Below are positions 33,326 to 46,000 of a stretch of 64,000 nt of DNA, in pieces. A model generated the notes under the pieces. It saw only the letters and a list, made by a program, of their open reading frames with translations, was not told where the DNA came from and ran no database searches. Positions within the stretch are counted from its first letter, which is position 1, and each line of letters starts with the position of its first letter. The translations under genes and the position numbers were made by a program. This stretch comes from JBCFBK01 sp038562555 (lineage in GTDB: Bacteria; Bacteroidota; Bacteroidia; Bacteroidales; Prolixibacteraceae), in NCBI GenBank assembly GCA_038562555.1, contig JBCFBK010000014.1:47434-111433 (forward strand), in the 5' to 3' direction.

Positions 33326-34774
33326 ATGGAACATTTTCGGAAACTTTTTGAATCGATCAACTTACAGGAGCGTAGCGACTATTTGTTATATCTCCTGGAA
33401 AACGATAAAATACTTCAGGAAGATTTTCTTTTTCAGTATAAAAAGGAATCGGAAGAAATAAGGCTCCTCTACGGTGAAAAATACAATTACGAGATAATTC
33501 TGAAAGAAATTAAAGAGCGGGCCGGAAAGTTCAGGAAGCAGTTGGAGCAACTTGACCTTGAAAACCTGGATTGGGACAGGTATTCGTCAAATGACCCCAA
33601 TGCTCCTGATGACTTTGAAATAGCAGAGAGCCTGGCTCAGGACGATGCGGAAGTTGTCTTTAAAGATTATCGGTCATTGCTTGAAAACGCTGTATGTTAT
33701 GGCAATTTACTCGATATTGCCCGCGAGCTGATCGTCATTATCCACGGCGCTTTGCGATCGAAAATCCATGATCCGGACAACCATTTAAGCGATCCGCCCA
33801 ATGAGTACTTCATCCTTGAAACCGGAAGCATTCTATTGAATAATCAGGGGGGTCTGACATACAGACGATTTACCAAACAAGACCTCGAAAACAGTGTCGA
33901 CCTGCTCTTTCGATTTAATAACACATTTTACAGACGGACAAGCATTTTCCTGGAGGCTATTTCCGAATTTCTGTTCCTGGTGATCAGAAGTGAGGCGAAT
34001 GCGCGGATTGCATGGAATGCGATCGAAAATCTTCAGGTCGGATTGAAACAGGTCCCTGGGCTGATGGAACACATTACTTCACAGCTCAATGATAAATCGT
34101 TGTGGCTGGAAAAAATGGAATCGTGCTTCCTTCAGGAATATTCGACTTCGGAAAAGCTGATGGATTATTACTACCGGAATGATAAAGAACAGTTCGACGC
34201 GAAAGCTCCGCTGCTGGCTGAACATTTTGAAGATCGGTGTACTGATTTTCTGATAAACAAGGTTGAGAAGGGTACTCCCCTACACGTTTCTCTCTTGAAA
34301 CGGAAAATAAAATTCAGTGGCGATCCGGGCTTTTTCGGGGAACTAAAGAGTTATATTGACGAGAAAGAGCTAAAGGCGTTCATAGAAACAATCGGAAATT
34401 CCGATATCCGGGCGAAACTTTATTCCTCAGAAAAGATGTACGATGAACTGGAGAATTTGATCAGGAAAGAACAAAGAGGCAATAGCTATTATGCGAGGTT
34501 TGATTTTGAATTTGCGATAGAAAGCCTTCTAAATGTTCGCCCGGAGGTGGCCTGGTCATTATTTGAACAGGAGATACAACGAAAAATGGATCTCCCCTAT
34601 CGCCAACAGCGACCGACAGATACGTATCGATATGTGGCGCAGTTGTTACATCAAGCGCTTTCGATTCCGGGTCAATCGGAGAAAGTGAAAGCGCGCATTG
34701 CCTCGCTTTTTAATACGAGGCCCCATCTTCCTGCCCTGAAAGATGAGTTCAGGAAAGCGGGATTATGTGATTAA
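33326..34774 (+). CDS. 482-residue helical protein of unknown function inside the cas cluster
   Basis: Helical, rich in Glu, Lys and Leu, no signal peptide and no nuclease or ATPase motif that I can see. N-terminal MEHFRKLFESINLQERSDYL, an acidic stretch near residue 90 (SSNDPNAPDDFEIAESLAQ), and from about residue 130 repeated helix pairs. The C-terminal end (RIASLFNTRPHLPALKDEFR) resembles the helical tails of some SWIM zinc-finger proteins, but no zinc ligands are present. It follows hicB by 167 bases and precedes cas4 by 201. Same strand as the cas genes, so it may be an accessory defence gene or a passenger. Confidence 0.6.
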   Translation: MEHFRKLFESINLQERSDYLLYLLENDKILQEDFLFQYKKESEEIRLLYGEKYNYEIILKEIKERAGKFRKQLEQLDLENLDWDRYSSNDPNAPDDFEIAESLAQDDAEVVFKDYRSLLENAVCYGNLLDIARELIVIIHGALRSKIHDPDNHLSDPPNEYFILETGSILLNNQGGLTYRRFTKQDLENSVDLLFRFNNTFYRRTSIFLEAISEFLFLVIRSEANARIAWNAIENLQVGLKQVPGLMEHITSQLNDKSLWLEKMESCFLQEYSTSEKLMDYYYRNDKEQFDAKAPLLAEHFEDRCTDFLINKVEKGTPLHVSLLKRKIKFSGDPGFFGELKSYIDEKELKAFIETIGNSDIRAKLYSSEKMYDELENLIRKEQRGNSYYARFDFEFAIESLLNVRPEVAWSLFEQEIQRKMDLPYRQQRPTDTYRYVAQLLHQALSIPGQSEKVKARIASLFNTRPHLPALKDEFRKAGLCD

Positions 34775-34898
34775 GATGAGCACTATTTGACATGAAAGTA
34801 AAAAGGATACGACTAAAGTGTACCAGTTTCATTTTTCCTGCAGGTCTTGGATTACAATCAATCATAATTTCAAAAAAAAGAGTCTTTTATAGTTCTAA

Positions 34899-34923
34899 TT
34901 GACAACATATTTTTTTAAATTTG
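34899..34923 (+). promoter_or_regulatory. Possible promoter of cas4-cas1-cas2
   Basis: TAAATTTG (34916-34923) fits the -7 box and lies 52 bases before the cas4 ATG. TTG (34899-34901) is four or five bases closer than usual. Confidence 0.4.
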
Positions 34924-34975
34924 ATGGTGTCAACGCAAGCTCAATAATCTTCTTCAGAAACCTGCGAACTAACTT

Positions 34976-35482
34976 ATGAATATTACCGGAACCCATTTCA
35001 ATTACTACCTGATCTGCCATCGTAAGTTATGGCTTTTCGCCAACGGGATCAATATGGAATCGAATTCGGACCTGGTTTATGAAGGGAAACTGATTCACGA
35101 GACCTCTTATCCGCGCCGGAGTGAGAAATATCAGGAGGTGGAAATTGCCGGCATTAAGATTGACTATTACGATGCGCGGAAAAAAGTGGTTCATGAGATT
35201 AAGAAATCGGATAAGCATGAGGAGGCTCACGAGTGGCAGGTGAAGTACTATTTGTTTGTATTGGAGGAGAACGGTATTGAAGGCGCCACTGGCCTGCTTG
35301 AATATCCCCGATTGCATAAAACCGATGAAGTACTACTGACAACGCCCGACAGGGAAGCTATTGGCGAGATGCTTATCGATATTGCCAAAATTATTCATTC
35401 GGAACCTTGTCCGGAGAGAATTCAAAAATCACGATGTAAGAACTGCAGCTATTTTGACTTCTGCTGGAGCGGAGAAGAATAA
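34976..35482 (+). CDS. cas4: Cas4 exonuclease
   Basis: 168 residues, Cas4 of type I-B size. First iron-sulfur cysteine in YYLICHRKLWLF (residue 14); the other three are in RCKNCSYFDFCW at the C-terminus. The RecB-like nuclease core has IKIDYYDARKKVVHEIKKSD (motifs II and III, Asp and Glu-x-Lys) and the QVKYYLFVLE motif. With Cas1 and Cas2 it trims prespacers and selects those next to a PAM. Gene order cas4-cas1-cas2 is tight (27 bases, then an overlap). Confidence 0.95.
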   Translation: MNITGTHFNYYLICHRKLWLFANGINMESNSDLVYEGKLIHETSYPRRSEKYQEVEIAGIKIDYYDARKKVVHEIKKSDKHEEAHEWQVKYYLFVLEENGIEGATGLLEYPRLHKTDEVLLTTPDREAIGEMLIDIAKIIHSEPCPERIQKSRCKNCSYFDFCWSGEE

Positions 35483-35509
35483 GCTGTTGGAAATAAGACC
35501 TCAACTGAC

Positions 35510-36514
35510 ATGAAAAAGACCTATTACCTGTTCAATCCAGGCCGGCTGCAGCGCCAGGACAATACACTGAAGTTCACTCCATTAGATGAAGAAGGTCATG
35601 AACAGAAACCGCGCTTTCTGCCCGTAGAGAATGTTGCTGAACTCTATTGTTTCGGGAATCTGGATGCCAATTCAGCCTTATATAACTTCCTGGGCCAGGA
35701 ACAAGTGTCTATTCATTTTTTCGACTATTATGAAAATTACACCGGGTCGTTTATGCCGCGGGGGGCATTGATTTCGGGAAAGATGCTGATTGCTCAGGTC
35801 AAAATTCAGCAGAATAAAAAGAAAAGGATTGATCTCGCGCAAAGAATATTGGATGGAGCCACCTTCAACATGGTGAAAAATCTGCGGTATTACAATACCA
35901 GAGGGAAAGATCTTGAACCCATTATTTCACTCATCGAAGCCCTGGCAAAGAAGATACCCGCCACTGAAGCAATCGACGAGTTAATGGGCATAGAAGGCAA
36001 CATCAGGAAGAACTATTATGAAGCATTTGAACTGATCATCAATGACTTCAGCATGGAAGGACGAAGTTACCGCCCGCCTCAGAATGAAGTTAACGCGCTG
36101 ATCTCGTTCGGGAATATGATGTGCTACAGTCAATGCCTGAAAGCTATTCATCAGACTCAGCTTAATCCGACAATCAGTTTTTTGCATGAACCAGGTGAAC
36201 GGCGGTTCTCGCTGTCGCTCGATCTTGCCGAGGTATTCAAGCCTTTATTGGTTGACCGGGTTATTTTCAAAGTATTGAATAAAAAAATGATTCAGCCTTC
36301 CGATTTTGAAGAAAACCTGAACAGAGTTGTTCTGAAGCCAAATGGCAAAAAGACTTTTGTTCAGGCGTTCGAGGATCGCCTGGAAGAAACCATTAAGCAC
36401 CGGAGCCTCAACCATTCTGTCAGTTATAAGCATCTGGTTAAGCTGGAATGCTACAAACTTCAGAAGCATCTGCTGGAGATTGAAGAGTATAAACCATTTA
36501 AGATGTGGTGGTAA
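35510..36514 (+). CDS. cas1: Cas1 integrase
   Basis: 334 residues. Metal ligands of the Cas1 active site are visible: Glu in LMGIEGNIRKNYYEAF, His in FLHEPGERRFSLSLD and Asp/Glu in LDLAEVFKPLLVDRV. The N-terminal beta domain begins KKTYYLFNPGRLQRQDNTLKF. It inserts new spacers at the leader end of the array, here the end next to cas2. The stop TAA overlaps the cas2 ATG by one base. Complete. Confidence 0.97.
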   Translation: MKKTYYLFNPGRLQRQDNTLKFTPLDEEGHEQKPRFLPVENVAELYCFGNLDANSALYNFLGQEQVSIHFFDYYENYTGSFMPRGALISGKMLIAQVKIQQNKKKRIDLAQRILDGATFNMVKNLRYYNTRGKDLEPIISLIEALAKKIPATEAIDELMGIEGNIRKNYYEAFELIINDFSMEGRSYRPPQNEVNALISFGNMMCYSQCLKAIHQTQLNPTISFLHEPGERRFSLSLDLAEVFKPLLVDRVIFKVLNKKMIQPSDFEENLNRVVLKPNGKKTFVQAFEDRLEETIKHRSLNHSVSYKHLVKLECYKLQKHLLEIEEYKPFKMWW

Positions 36515-36777
36515 TGTATGTAATTGCAGTTTATGACGTTGGCAAGAGACGGGTCGGTAAAATGCTGAAACTTTGCCGCAGGTATTTGAATTGGATCCAG
36601 AATTCGGTGCTTGAAGGGGAAATCACTGAAGCAAAGCTGCTGGAATTAAAATATGAAGCCTTGCAGATTATGGATGAAGAGGAAGACAGTTTGATCATTT
36701 TTAAAGCACGCCAGGAAAAATGGCTGGACAAGGAGATTGTCGGCAGCGAGCGGCAAACGACCGACAATTTTCTTTAA
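36514..36777 (+). CDS. cas2: Cas2
   Basis: 87 residues from the ATG at 36514, which shares a base with the cas1 stop; a GTG nine bases upstream would need a longer overlap. Ferredoxin-like fold with MYVIAVYDVGKRRVGKMLKL (Asp8) and YLNWIQNSVLEGEIT, ending with EKWLDKEIVG. Forms the central dimer of the Cas1-Cas2 complex. Its stop codon lies in a near-palindrome, CGACAATTTTCTTT/AAAGAAGTTGTCG (36771-36797). The array leader starts right after. Confidence 0.95.
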   Translation: MYVIAVYDVGKRRVGKMLKLCRRYLNWIQNSVLEGEITEAKLLELKYEALQIMDEEEDSLIIFKARQEKWLDKEIVGSERQTTDNFL

Positions 36778-37002
36778 AGAAGTTGTCGATGGGCTGCTCG
36801 TTTCCGCCTTTTTTATGGCTGCAGACGGATCCTGTTTTTCCTTTCGTTCTTTGACATACTGGAAATAAGCGATTTAAATATGATTGTCGATCTCCCGGAG
36901 AAAATACCTTCTGAGAGATCGACAATTTTTTCACAGAAAATAGTTACTTTTACAAAAGCTAATTAGCTGACCTTGAATTATTTTTTTTGAGTCGTCAAAC
37001 GG
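36778..37002 (+). promoter_or_regulatory. CRISPR leader
   Basis: 225 bases between cas2 and the first repeat. The left part holds a terminator (36883-36932); the right part is AT-rich, with TACTTTTA (36945-36952) one base off a -7 box as a candidate array promoter and a T8 run at 36981-36988. A ten-base match to the repeat (CATACTGGAA) lies at 36855-36864. Confidence 0.65.
36883..36932 (+). terminator. Terminator after cas2
   Basis: ATTGTCGATCTC (36883-36894) and GAGATCGACAAT (36915-36926) are a perfect 12-base inverted repeat followed by a T-run. It separates the cas mRNA from the array transcript. Confidence 0.8.
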
Positions 37003-40000
37003 CTCCCAATCGTACCATACTGGAATTGAAACTGCTTCATCCCCCCGGCGAGTCGCCTGGCCAAAATTCTCCCAATCGTACCATACTGGAATTGAAACAT
37101 AAATTGATCAATAGTTTTACTCAGCACGTCATCACTCCCAATCGTACCATACTGGAATTGAAACACAACGGCCGGGGAGGTCGGCGCCTATTCAGCGACG
37201 CTCCCAATCGTACCATACTGGAATTGAAACGCATGGAGGTTCTGATCACGATAATATTCATTGAACTCCCAATCGTACCATACTGGAATTGAAACCATTT
37301 CCACATCTTTCTGATAGGAGTACTTCGCTACTCCCAATCGTACCATACTGGAATTGAAACATCACATAGCCATGCTCTTCAAAAAACTTTTTGAACTCCC
37401 AATCGTACCATACTGGAATTGAAACAGAAACGTCAGTCTTGTAATCAACAGTTGAAGAACTCCCAATCGTACCATACTGGAATTGAAACGTGATGAAATC
37501 CTGCCACTCGTCCCAAATCAAACCTCCCAATCGTACCATACTGGAATTGAAACAACATCACCAAGAAAATTTGACAAGAGTATCAACACTCCCAATCGTA
37601 CCATACTGGAATTGAAACGACCTCGAACACTTCGGCGATCAACACGGCCAAGCTCCCAATCGTACCATACTGGAATTGAAACTACTCCGGACGAAACCGG
37701 GAATGTGACAATTAGGCTCCCAATCGTACCATACTGGAATTGAAACATACTTTGAGTTCTGCTCAAAACTATGCAATCAACTCCCAATCGTACCATACTG
37801 GAATTGAAACGGGTAAAAGCAACACCAACATCAGCAAGCGAAGTCCTCCCAATCGTACCATACTGGAATTGAAACTACCCGGGCTGGAACACCGTCGGCC
37901 AACCGGTCCGGCTCCCAATCGTACCATACTGGAATTGAAACGAATGTAATCCTGTGGGAGTGTCGGCCAGATGGTGCTCCCAATCGTACCATACTGGAAT
38001 TGAAACGGTAATCAAAGAGACAGTTGTTCTTTGTGATCAACAGCCTCCCAATCGTACCATACTGGAATTGAAACGTATCAATCCACGGGGCAACTCATCG
38101 TACCTGGTTACACTCCCAATCGTACCATACTGGAATTGAAACTTTATGGCATGGTTAGTTGTGAGCAGCAATTTTGGCTCCCAATCGTACCATACTGGAA
38201 TTGAAACAATACTTTACGATCGCAAATGAGAAATACACTGACTCCCAATCGTACCATACTGGAATTGAAACGAAAGAAATGTACCAGCTAAATAAAGAGC
38301 TTCAGGACTCCCAATCGTACCATACTGGAATTGAAACAAATTCAACTCATTGTGCAAAAGTGCGAGGTTAAACACTCCCAATCGTACCATACTGGAATTG
38401 AAACCAAATGAAGAGTACCTGGTTGATTTTTCTGAACGACTCCCAATCGTACCATACTGGAATTGAAACGTGTATGATCGGGGCAATCGTGGCCGTGATC
38501 TTATTACTCCCAATCGTACCATACTGGAATTGAAACAAGATAACTTCCTGTTTGGCGACGTTACAGAAAAAACTCCCAATCGTACCATACTGGAATTGAA
38601 ACTGCAGAATGCTCAATCAGCCTCGTGAAAACAAATCGGCTCCCAATCGTACCATACTGGAATTGAAACGCTCCTCGTGATCACGGTCACTGAACTCATG
38701 TTTGTCTCCCAATCGTACCATACTGGAATTGAAACGAACAACGTCGCCACACACGCGACACGACATTTTAGGCTCCCAATCGTACCATACTGGAATTGAA
38801 ACCTCCGGAACAACAACAAATTTTATTTGATGCTCGGCTCCCAATCGTACCATACTGGAATTGAAACTATTTCATTATCAATCAGTTATAAACGTTGTAT
38901 CGAGCTCCCAATCGTACCATACTGGAATTGAAACTTCAGAGCGATCGGGAAGATGCGGGAAGAGGATACCTCCCAATCGTACCATACTGGAATTGAAACT
39001 CAGGTAGTTTGCCGCCGAATTGGTGCCCCATCCGCTCCCAATCGTACCATACTGGAATTGAAACGGTAATATCCTTTCACATCTTCGATAACGTTAACGG
39101 TACTCCCAATCGTACCATACTGGAATTGAAACGGTGCCCTTCCGGATGATACAGAATTCATTTTCGACTCCCAATCGTACCATACTGGAATTGAAACTCC
39201 CTTGCCTTTGCTTTGGGCGCCCATGCCAAAATCTCCCAATCGTACCATACTGGAATTGAAACCGAGTGTTATGCCTTGCGGATGGCGAAGCGATTGGCTC
39301 CCAATCGTACCATACTGGAATTGAAACTAACTCTGGTATACTACACGAATTATTTTCCCGAACTCCCAATCGTACCATACTGGAATTGAAACTACGTGTT
39401 TGGAAAATTCGGAATAGCTTATTTCCTTGATCTCCCAATCGTACCATACTGGAATTGAAACACCATGGGTTTCTGTCAATACTACCCAGGGTGGCACTCC
39501 CAATCGTACCATACTGGAATTGAAACAAAAATCATCAAACAATTCCTTCCGGCTTTCTCTCGACTCCCAATCGTACCATACTGGAATTGAAACGCACATG
39601 CCGGTCCTTTGTTGTGATCGTGTTTAACTCCCAATCGTACCATACTGGAATTGAAACTTACAAATCAGGAGTTTAAGGAACATGAAGCTGACTCCCAATC
39701 GTACCATACTGGAATTGAAACTCAACGCAGGTGCCAGATCAGGAGCTTTCAGCTTTCTCCCAATCGTACCATACTGGAATTGAAACGCAGAAAAAGTCGT
39801 CGCTACTTTTGTCATCTGAGATTCTCCCAATCGTACCATACTGGAATTGAAACGACCTTTGCCGATGCTGCAGGAACAATCACCATTTCTCCCAATCGTA
39901 CCATACTGGAATTGAAACACAATAAACCTGCTGACTGGAATGGACACGCGATCTCCCAATCGTACCATACTGGAATTGAAACATATCGAACGGGCTACCC

Positions 40001-43000
40001 GCGACACGCAGTGCATGCTCCCAATCGTACCATACTGGAATTGAAACAAAATACTCTCTCCTTCATCCTGAAGGTTAATATACCTCCCAATCGTACCATA
40101 CTGGAATTGAAACACGTGCAATGCGAAAGATCATTTTAGTTGTACTCTTCTCCCAATCGTACCATACTGGAATTGAAACCAATGATAAGCTCACATCATT
40201 TAAAGTTCAAATAACTCTCCCAATCGTACCATACTGGAATTGAAACAAAGATGAAAATAAACTTATAAGTTAATTATTCCCTCCTCCCAATCGTACCATA
40301 CTGGAATTGAAACGAAACGTGGAACCCGATAATCGGGTGTAATAAGGTGCTCCCAATCGTACCATACTGGAATTGAAACTTGAAAAACTTAATGAAAAGC
40401 TAGATGACGGAATTGCTCCCAATCGTACCATACTGGAATTGAAACTCGATCCGGCAAATACATCGACAAAATGAATATGCTGCTCCCAATCGTACCATAC
40501 TGGAATTGAAACTTCAGAGCGATCGGGAAGATGCGGGAAGAGGATACAGCTCCCAATCGTACCATACTGGAATTGAAACTGCTAGGGCAAATTGCAACAT
40601 TTACAAGTGAATTCTCCCAATCGTACCATACTGGAATTGAAACGGCAAACAACATCCTATCAGGCGAATTGGGTGCAGCTCCCAATCGTACCATACTGGA
40701 ATTGAAACTAAAGAAAACAAAATCGGTGAAAATGAACTCATGGCTCCCAATCGTACCATACTGGAATTGAAACACAGACTACTAATGAAATGGGTAGTCT
40801 GCAGTCTACTCCCAATCGTACCATACTGGAATTGAAACTGTATCACCGGCAACTGAAACATTTGAATTCCCGGCCCTCCCAATCGTACCATACTGGAATT
40901 GAAACGCTGTTGTGACTCTAAAATTGGGGGTCGAAATAACTCCCAATCGTACCATACTGGAATTGAAACGTGATACAAGGTATTACAACCGCATTGCGGG
41001 ATGGGCTCCCAATCGTACCATACTGGAATTGAAACGGCAACAAACATGTCCATGAGTTCATTTTCACCGCTCCCAATCGTACCATACTGGAATTGAAACT
41101 GCGGAGCGCGTCGGATATATATTTGTCGATCGCTTCTCCCAATCGTACCATACTGGAATTGAAACGAGCCATACCGTTTTTGAGTTAATCTATTGTAATA
41201 CTCCCAATCGTACCATACTGGAATTGAAACCCATGTCTCAAGACACCGGAAACGCACTTGAAGGTCTCCCAATCGTACCATACTGGAATTGAAACGAAAA
41301 CAGTTCAAGGCTCGATCCTGGGAAGCAGGCTCCCAATCGTACCATACTGGAATTGAAACGGCGCCTTGCCTTGTTCTGCCTTGCCTTGTCTGCATTCTCC
41401 CAATCGTACCATACTGGAATTGAAACGATCACGCCGATCCAGCTCAACAAAAAAGCACCGCTCCCAATCGTACCATACTGGAATTGAAACGGGAAAGCGT
41501 TTCAAAATCACATCCGGAACATCAGCTCCCAATCGTACCATACTGGAATTGAAACATCAGGGCGATCAGGGCCATGAAGCCGAAAAGGCCTCCCAATCGT
41601 ACCATACTGGAATTGAAACTCCAAATAATTCGGATAGCATCCATGCCTGGTATGCTCCCAATCGTACCATACTGGAATTGAAACGTTGGCTGGCGCTGAA
41701 TGTTCCGGTCTGGACCATGCTCCCAATCGTACCATACTGGAATTGAAACGGAATTCGATGTTTTCAAAACGGTGACTGGATTAGGCTCCCAATCGTACCA
41801 TACTGGAATTGAAACAAATATGGAACGAATGATTGATCTAATTGCTGAAACTCCCAATCGTACCATACTGGAATTGAAACGGAGGCTTTTTGCCCATGCT
41901 GGGGTGTCGTCAGGCTCCCAATCGTACCATACTGGAATTGAAACTTGGACTATCTGGATGAAAATAGGGCTAACGCAAAACCTCCCAATCGTACCATACT
42001 GGAATTGAAACGACTTGAATACGATCTTCGCCGTCTGTCCGGCGACTCCCTCCCAATCGTACCATACTGGAATTGAAACAACATATTTGCCAGACATTCA
42101 TCAGATATGTTTTTGCTCCCAATCGTACCATACTGGAATTGAAACAAAAATAAAGGCAAAAAGTTTGATGATTCAGGAATCTCCCAATCGTACCATACTG
42201 GAATTGAAACCCAGTAAGAGCAAATTTCACACCGCCCATTGTGGCCCCTCCCAATCGTACCATACTGGAATTGAAACAAATAAGGGAGCAACTTGTTGGA
42301 AGATGGGGTGAACTCCCAATCGTACCATACTGGAATTGAAACGAAGTTTGACCGCCTTAGCTGATAGTTGCTATGATACTCCCAATCGTACCATACTGGA
42401 ATTGAAACCAAACGGCTATATCTCATTGCGGGGTGGGTCTCCTACCCTCCCAATCGTACCATACTGGAATTGAAACACGTATTTAACACTGATTTGTGCG
42501 CTGAAATATCTCTCCCAATCGTACCATACTGGAATTGAAACTTAAAACATCGTCCTTTGACCGTTTGTTTGATTGAAGCTCCCAATCGTACCATACTGGA
42601 ATTGAAACTGCCTAAATAATCAGCCAATTTGCCGGGTGCGAAATCTCCCAATCGTACCATACTGGAATTGAAACATGTTCGATTTGTTTCAGAGGTATTA
42701 TCATAGCATCTCCCAATCGTACCATACTGGAATTGAAACAAGACGATCAGGGATCTGTTCGGTCACTCCAGCATTGCTCCCAATCGTACCATACTGGAAT
42801 TGAAACTAAATAATGTGCTTACGGAGGATTTTACGTAAAAACTCCCAATCGTACCATACTGGAATTGAAACCCTGAAAGCCCTTCTTTCACGGCCAAGCC
42901 ATTCTTTCTCCCAATCGTACCATACTGGAATTGAAACACAGAATCTTTATATGATTCAAGGTTTTTTATAAGCTCCCAATCGTACCATACTGGAATTGAA

Positions 43001-46000
43001 ACGAAAGATAATTGACAAGTAAATCAAAAGCCTTTCCGCTCCCAATCGTACCATACTGGAATTGAAACATGCAAATACGAGCACCCGACGGAGGTCGGGT
43101 GGTCTCCCAATCGTACCATACTGGAATTGAAACACATATCAGGTATTGACTACCGGGACAGTGCATATGCTCCCAATCGTACCATACTGGAATTGAAACA
43201 AGTAATTATATCAACTTATGTAGATCGACCTGAACTCCCAATCGTACCATACTGGAATTGAAACAGTTGCAGACTTGGCTGGAGCGGAATGCAAGAGGAG
43301 GCTCCCAATCGTACCATACTGGAATTGAAACCAAAAACACGATGAGTAGGATCGGCCTGAACGAACGCTCCCAATCGTACCATACTGGAATTGAAACGAA
43401 GTTTTTGCAAATGCTACGCCGGCAGACAAATTTTCTCCCAATCGTACCATACTGGAATTGAAACGCCGAGCTGGCTCACAATCGCATCATCGTTCTACGC
43501 TCCCAATCGTACCATACTGGAATTGAAACGACGCCTTCAACGGTTTGCCGGTCTTTTTCTTCGACTCCCAATCGTACCATACTGGAATTGAAACTCAAGA
43601 TCCTGCCGTTTGCTTTTCCCACTACGGGCCTCCCAATCGTACCATACTGGAATTGAAACTCGGGACGATCCGGTCCTTTACGTGTATGGCTGCGCTCCCA
43701 ATCGTACCATACTGGAATTGAAACATCGGAACGAAGATCCAGACACTGGCCATGCAGTCTCCCAATCGTACCATACTGGAATTGAAACTAGGCTCTTAAG
43801 CGTGTGATTAAACCTTCAGCGTCTCTCCCAATCGTACCATACTGGAATTGAAACGATGAAGTTTTCTTTTATGTTGACCTCAGTCAGCCCTCCCAATCGT
43901 ACCATACTGGAATTGAAACTTGTCACCGGTTTCAAACAGCTAAAGGCGTCAATAAACTCCCAATCGTACCATACTGGAATTGAAACTTACCTGCCAGTGT
44001 ATTAATGGTCTGAGCTTTGGTCTCCCAATCGTACCATACTGGAATTGAAACAACTTGGAATCCGAACCGTGAAACCTTCCGGGTTTCTCCCAATCGTACC
44101 ATACTGGAATTGAAACCAGAGGCTCTGAGAATGCAGAGTTGCAGGGAAATGAGCTCCCAATCGTACCATACTGGAATTGAAACGATCCTTGACGGCCTGT
44201 TCATACTCTGTGTTTCCGGCCCTCCCAATCGTACCATACTGGAATTGAAACGATTTTCAACAACTTGCGGGCCGTGAGGCCAATTCCCTCCCAATCGTAC
44301 CATACTGGAATTGAAACTAAGAGAGATTTTCGTCTGAATATGTGAAAGTTACGCTCCCAATCGTACCATACTGGAATTGAAACAAAGATCACTTACGAAT
44401 CGTATCTAAAGGCTCTGGCTCCCAATCGTACCATACTGGAATTGAAACTGCAGAATTCGCGTGACCGTCGAAATGCAATAAAAGCTCCCAATCGTACCAT
44501 ACTGGAATTGAAACGAAAGAAACGATACGTTATTGAAGGTCCCGGCATTGGCTCCCAATCGTACCATACTGGAATTGAAACAAAAAACGATAACTTAATT
44601 CAGGCATACCGGTTTGCTCCCAATCGTACCATACTGGAATTGAAACAACAGGTTGTCAATCAATTGTTTAACTTTAAAATTTCTCCCAATCGTACCATAC
44701 TGGAATTGAAACAAAATCGACGGAAATATGAGGAAATGCCCGTCCCACCTCCCAATCGTACCATACTGGAATTGAAACAGATCAAGCGGTTTGTTTGGAT
44801 CAAAATGTTTGAGCACTCCCAATCGTACCATACTGGAATTGAAACTGGTATACTTCGGAAGCTCCGCGACGATATTTTACCTCCCAATCGTACCATACTG
44901 GAATTGAAACGAACGCTGCTATTCTTTCTATACCGTTCTGCAACAACTCCCAATCGTACCATACTGGAATTGAAACGGGAAGAAAACGCACTGTCACTGT
45001 CAAATCACCGCTCCCAATCGTACCATACTGGAATTGAAACAACAGACAATACAATTCTTCGTTAAAAACAGGTTGTCTCCCAATCGTACCATACTGGAAT
45101 TGAAACAAATAATCCTATCAGTATCACGACAACAATCGATCTCCCAATCGTACCATACTGGAATTGAAACGGTTCTGAAACAGTTTGTTCCAGCGGCGGT
45201 CAGTTCTCCCAATCGTACCATACTGGAATTGAAACGAAGAGGCAACGGACGGGATCCTCTTAAAAAAGCATTCTCCCAATCGTACCATACTGGAATTGAA
45301 ACACAAAACCTTCGTAACCATAACTCTGGTAAACCACACTCCCAATCGTACCATACTGGAATTGAAACGTACGAACATGCAATTGGCGATCAGCAGGTTT
45401 TGTCTCCCAATCGTACCATACTGGAATTGAAACTCGGAAGGTCGTTGTGACGACAAAGCACATTTCAAACTCCCAATCGTACCATACTGGAATTGAAACT
45501 ACACCAAGTTCGGATTAAGACCTGCAGATTGTACTCCCAATCGTACCATACTGGAATTGAAACGACACCTGTACGGGAGATGTTGACTCCCTGACCTCTC
45601 CCAATCGTACCATACTGGAATTGAAACCAAGGTACGACCACCCGACCGCCGTCGGGTGCTCGTCTCCCAATCGTACCATACTGGAATTGAAACGACATGG
45701 AGTTGGTGTTGGAAATACACATGCGTTCTCCCAATCGTACCATACTGGAATTGAAACGTATTGTACGTTCTGTATTTTCTCTCGCAGTTTTCTCCTCCCA
45801 ATCGTACCATACTGGAATTGAAACTGAACCGTAGACGGTATATACTTGTATTCAGCATAGATCTCCCAATCGTACCATACTGGAATTGAAACATACATGG
45901 GCGTTTGATCAAAAGCTTTACGAGGTCTCCCAATCGTACCATACTGGAATTGAAACTCCATTGTTCACGGCCTTATATCCAACCATCAATTTCTCCCAAT

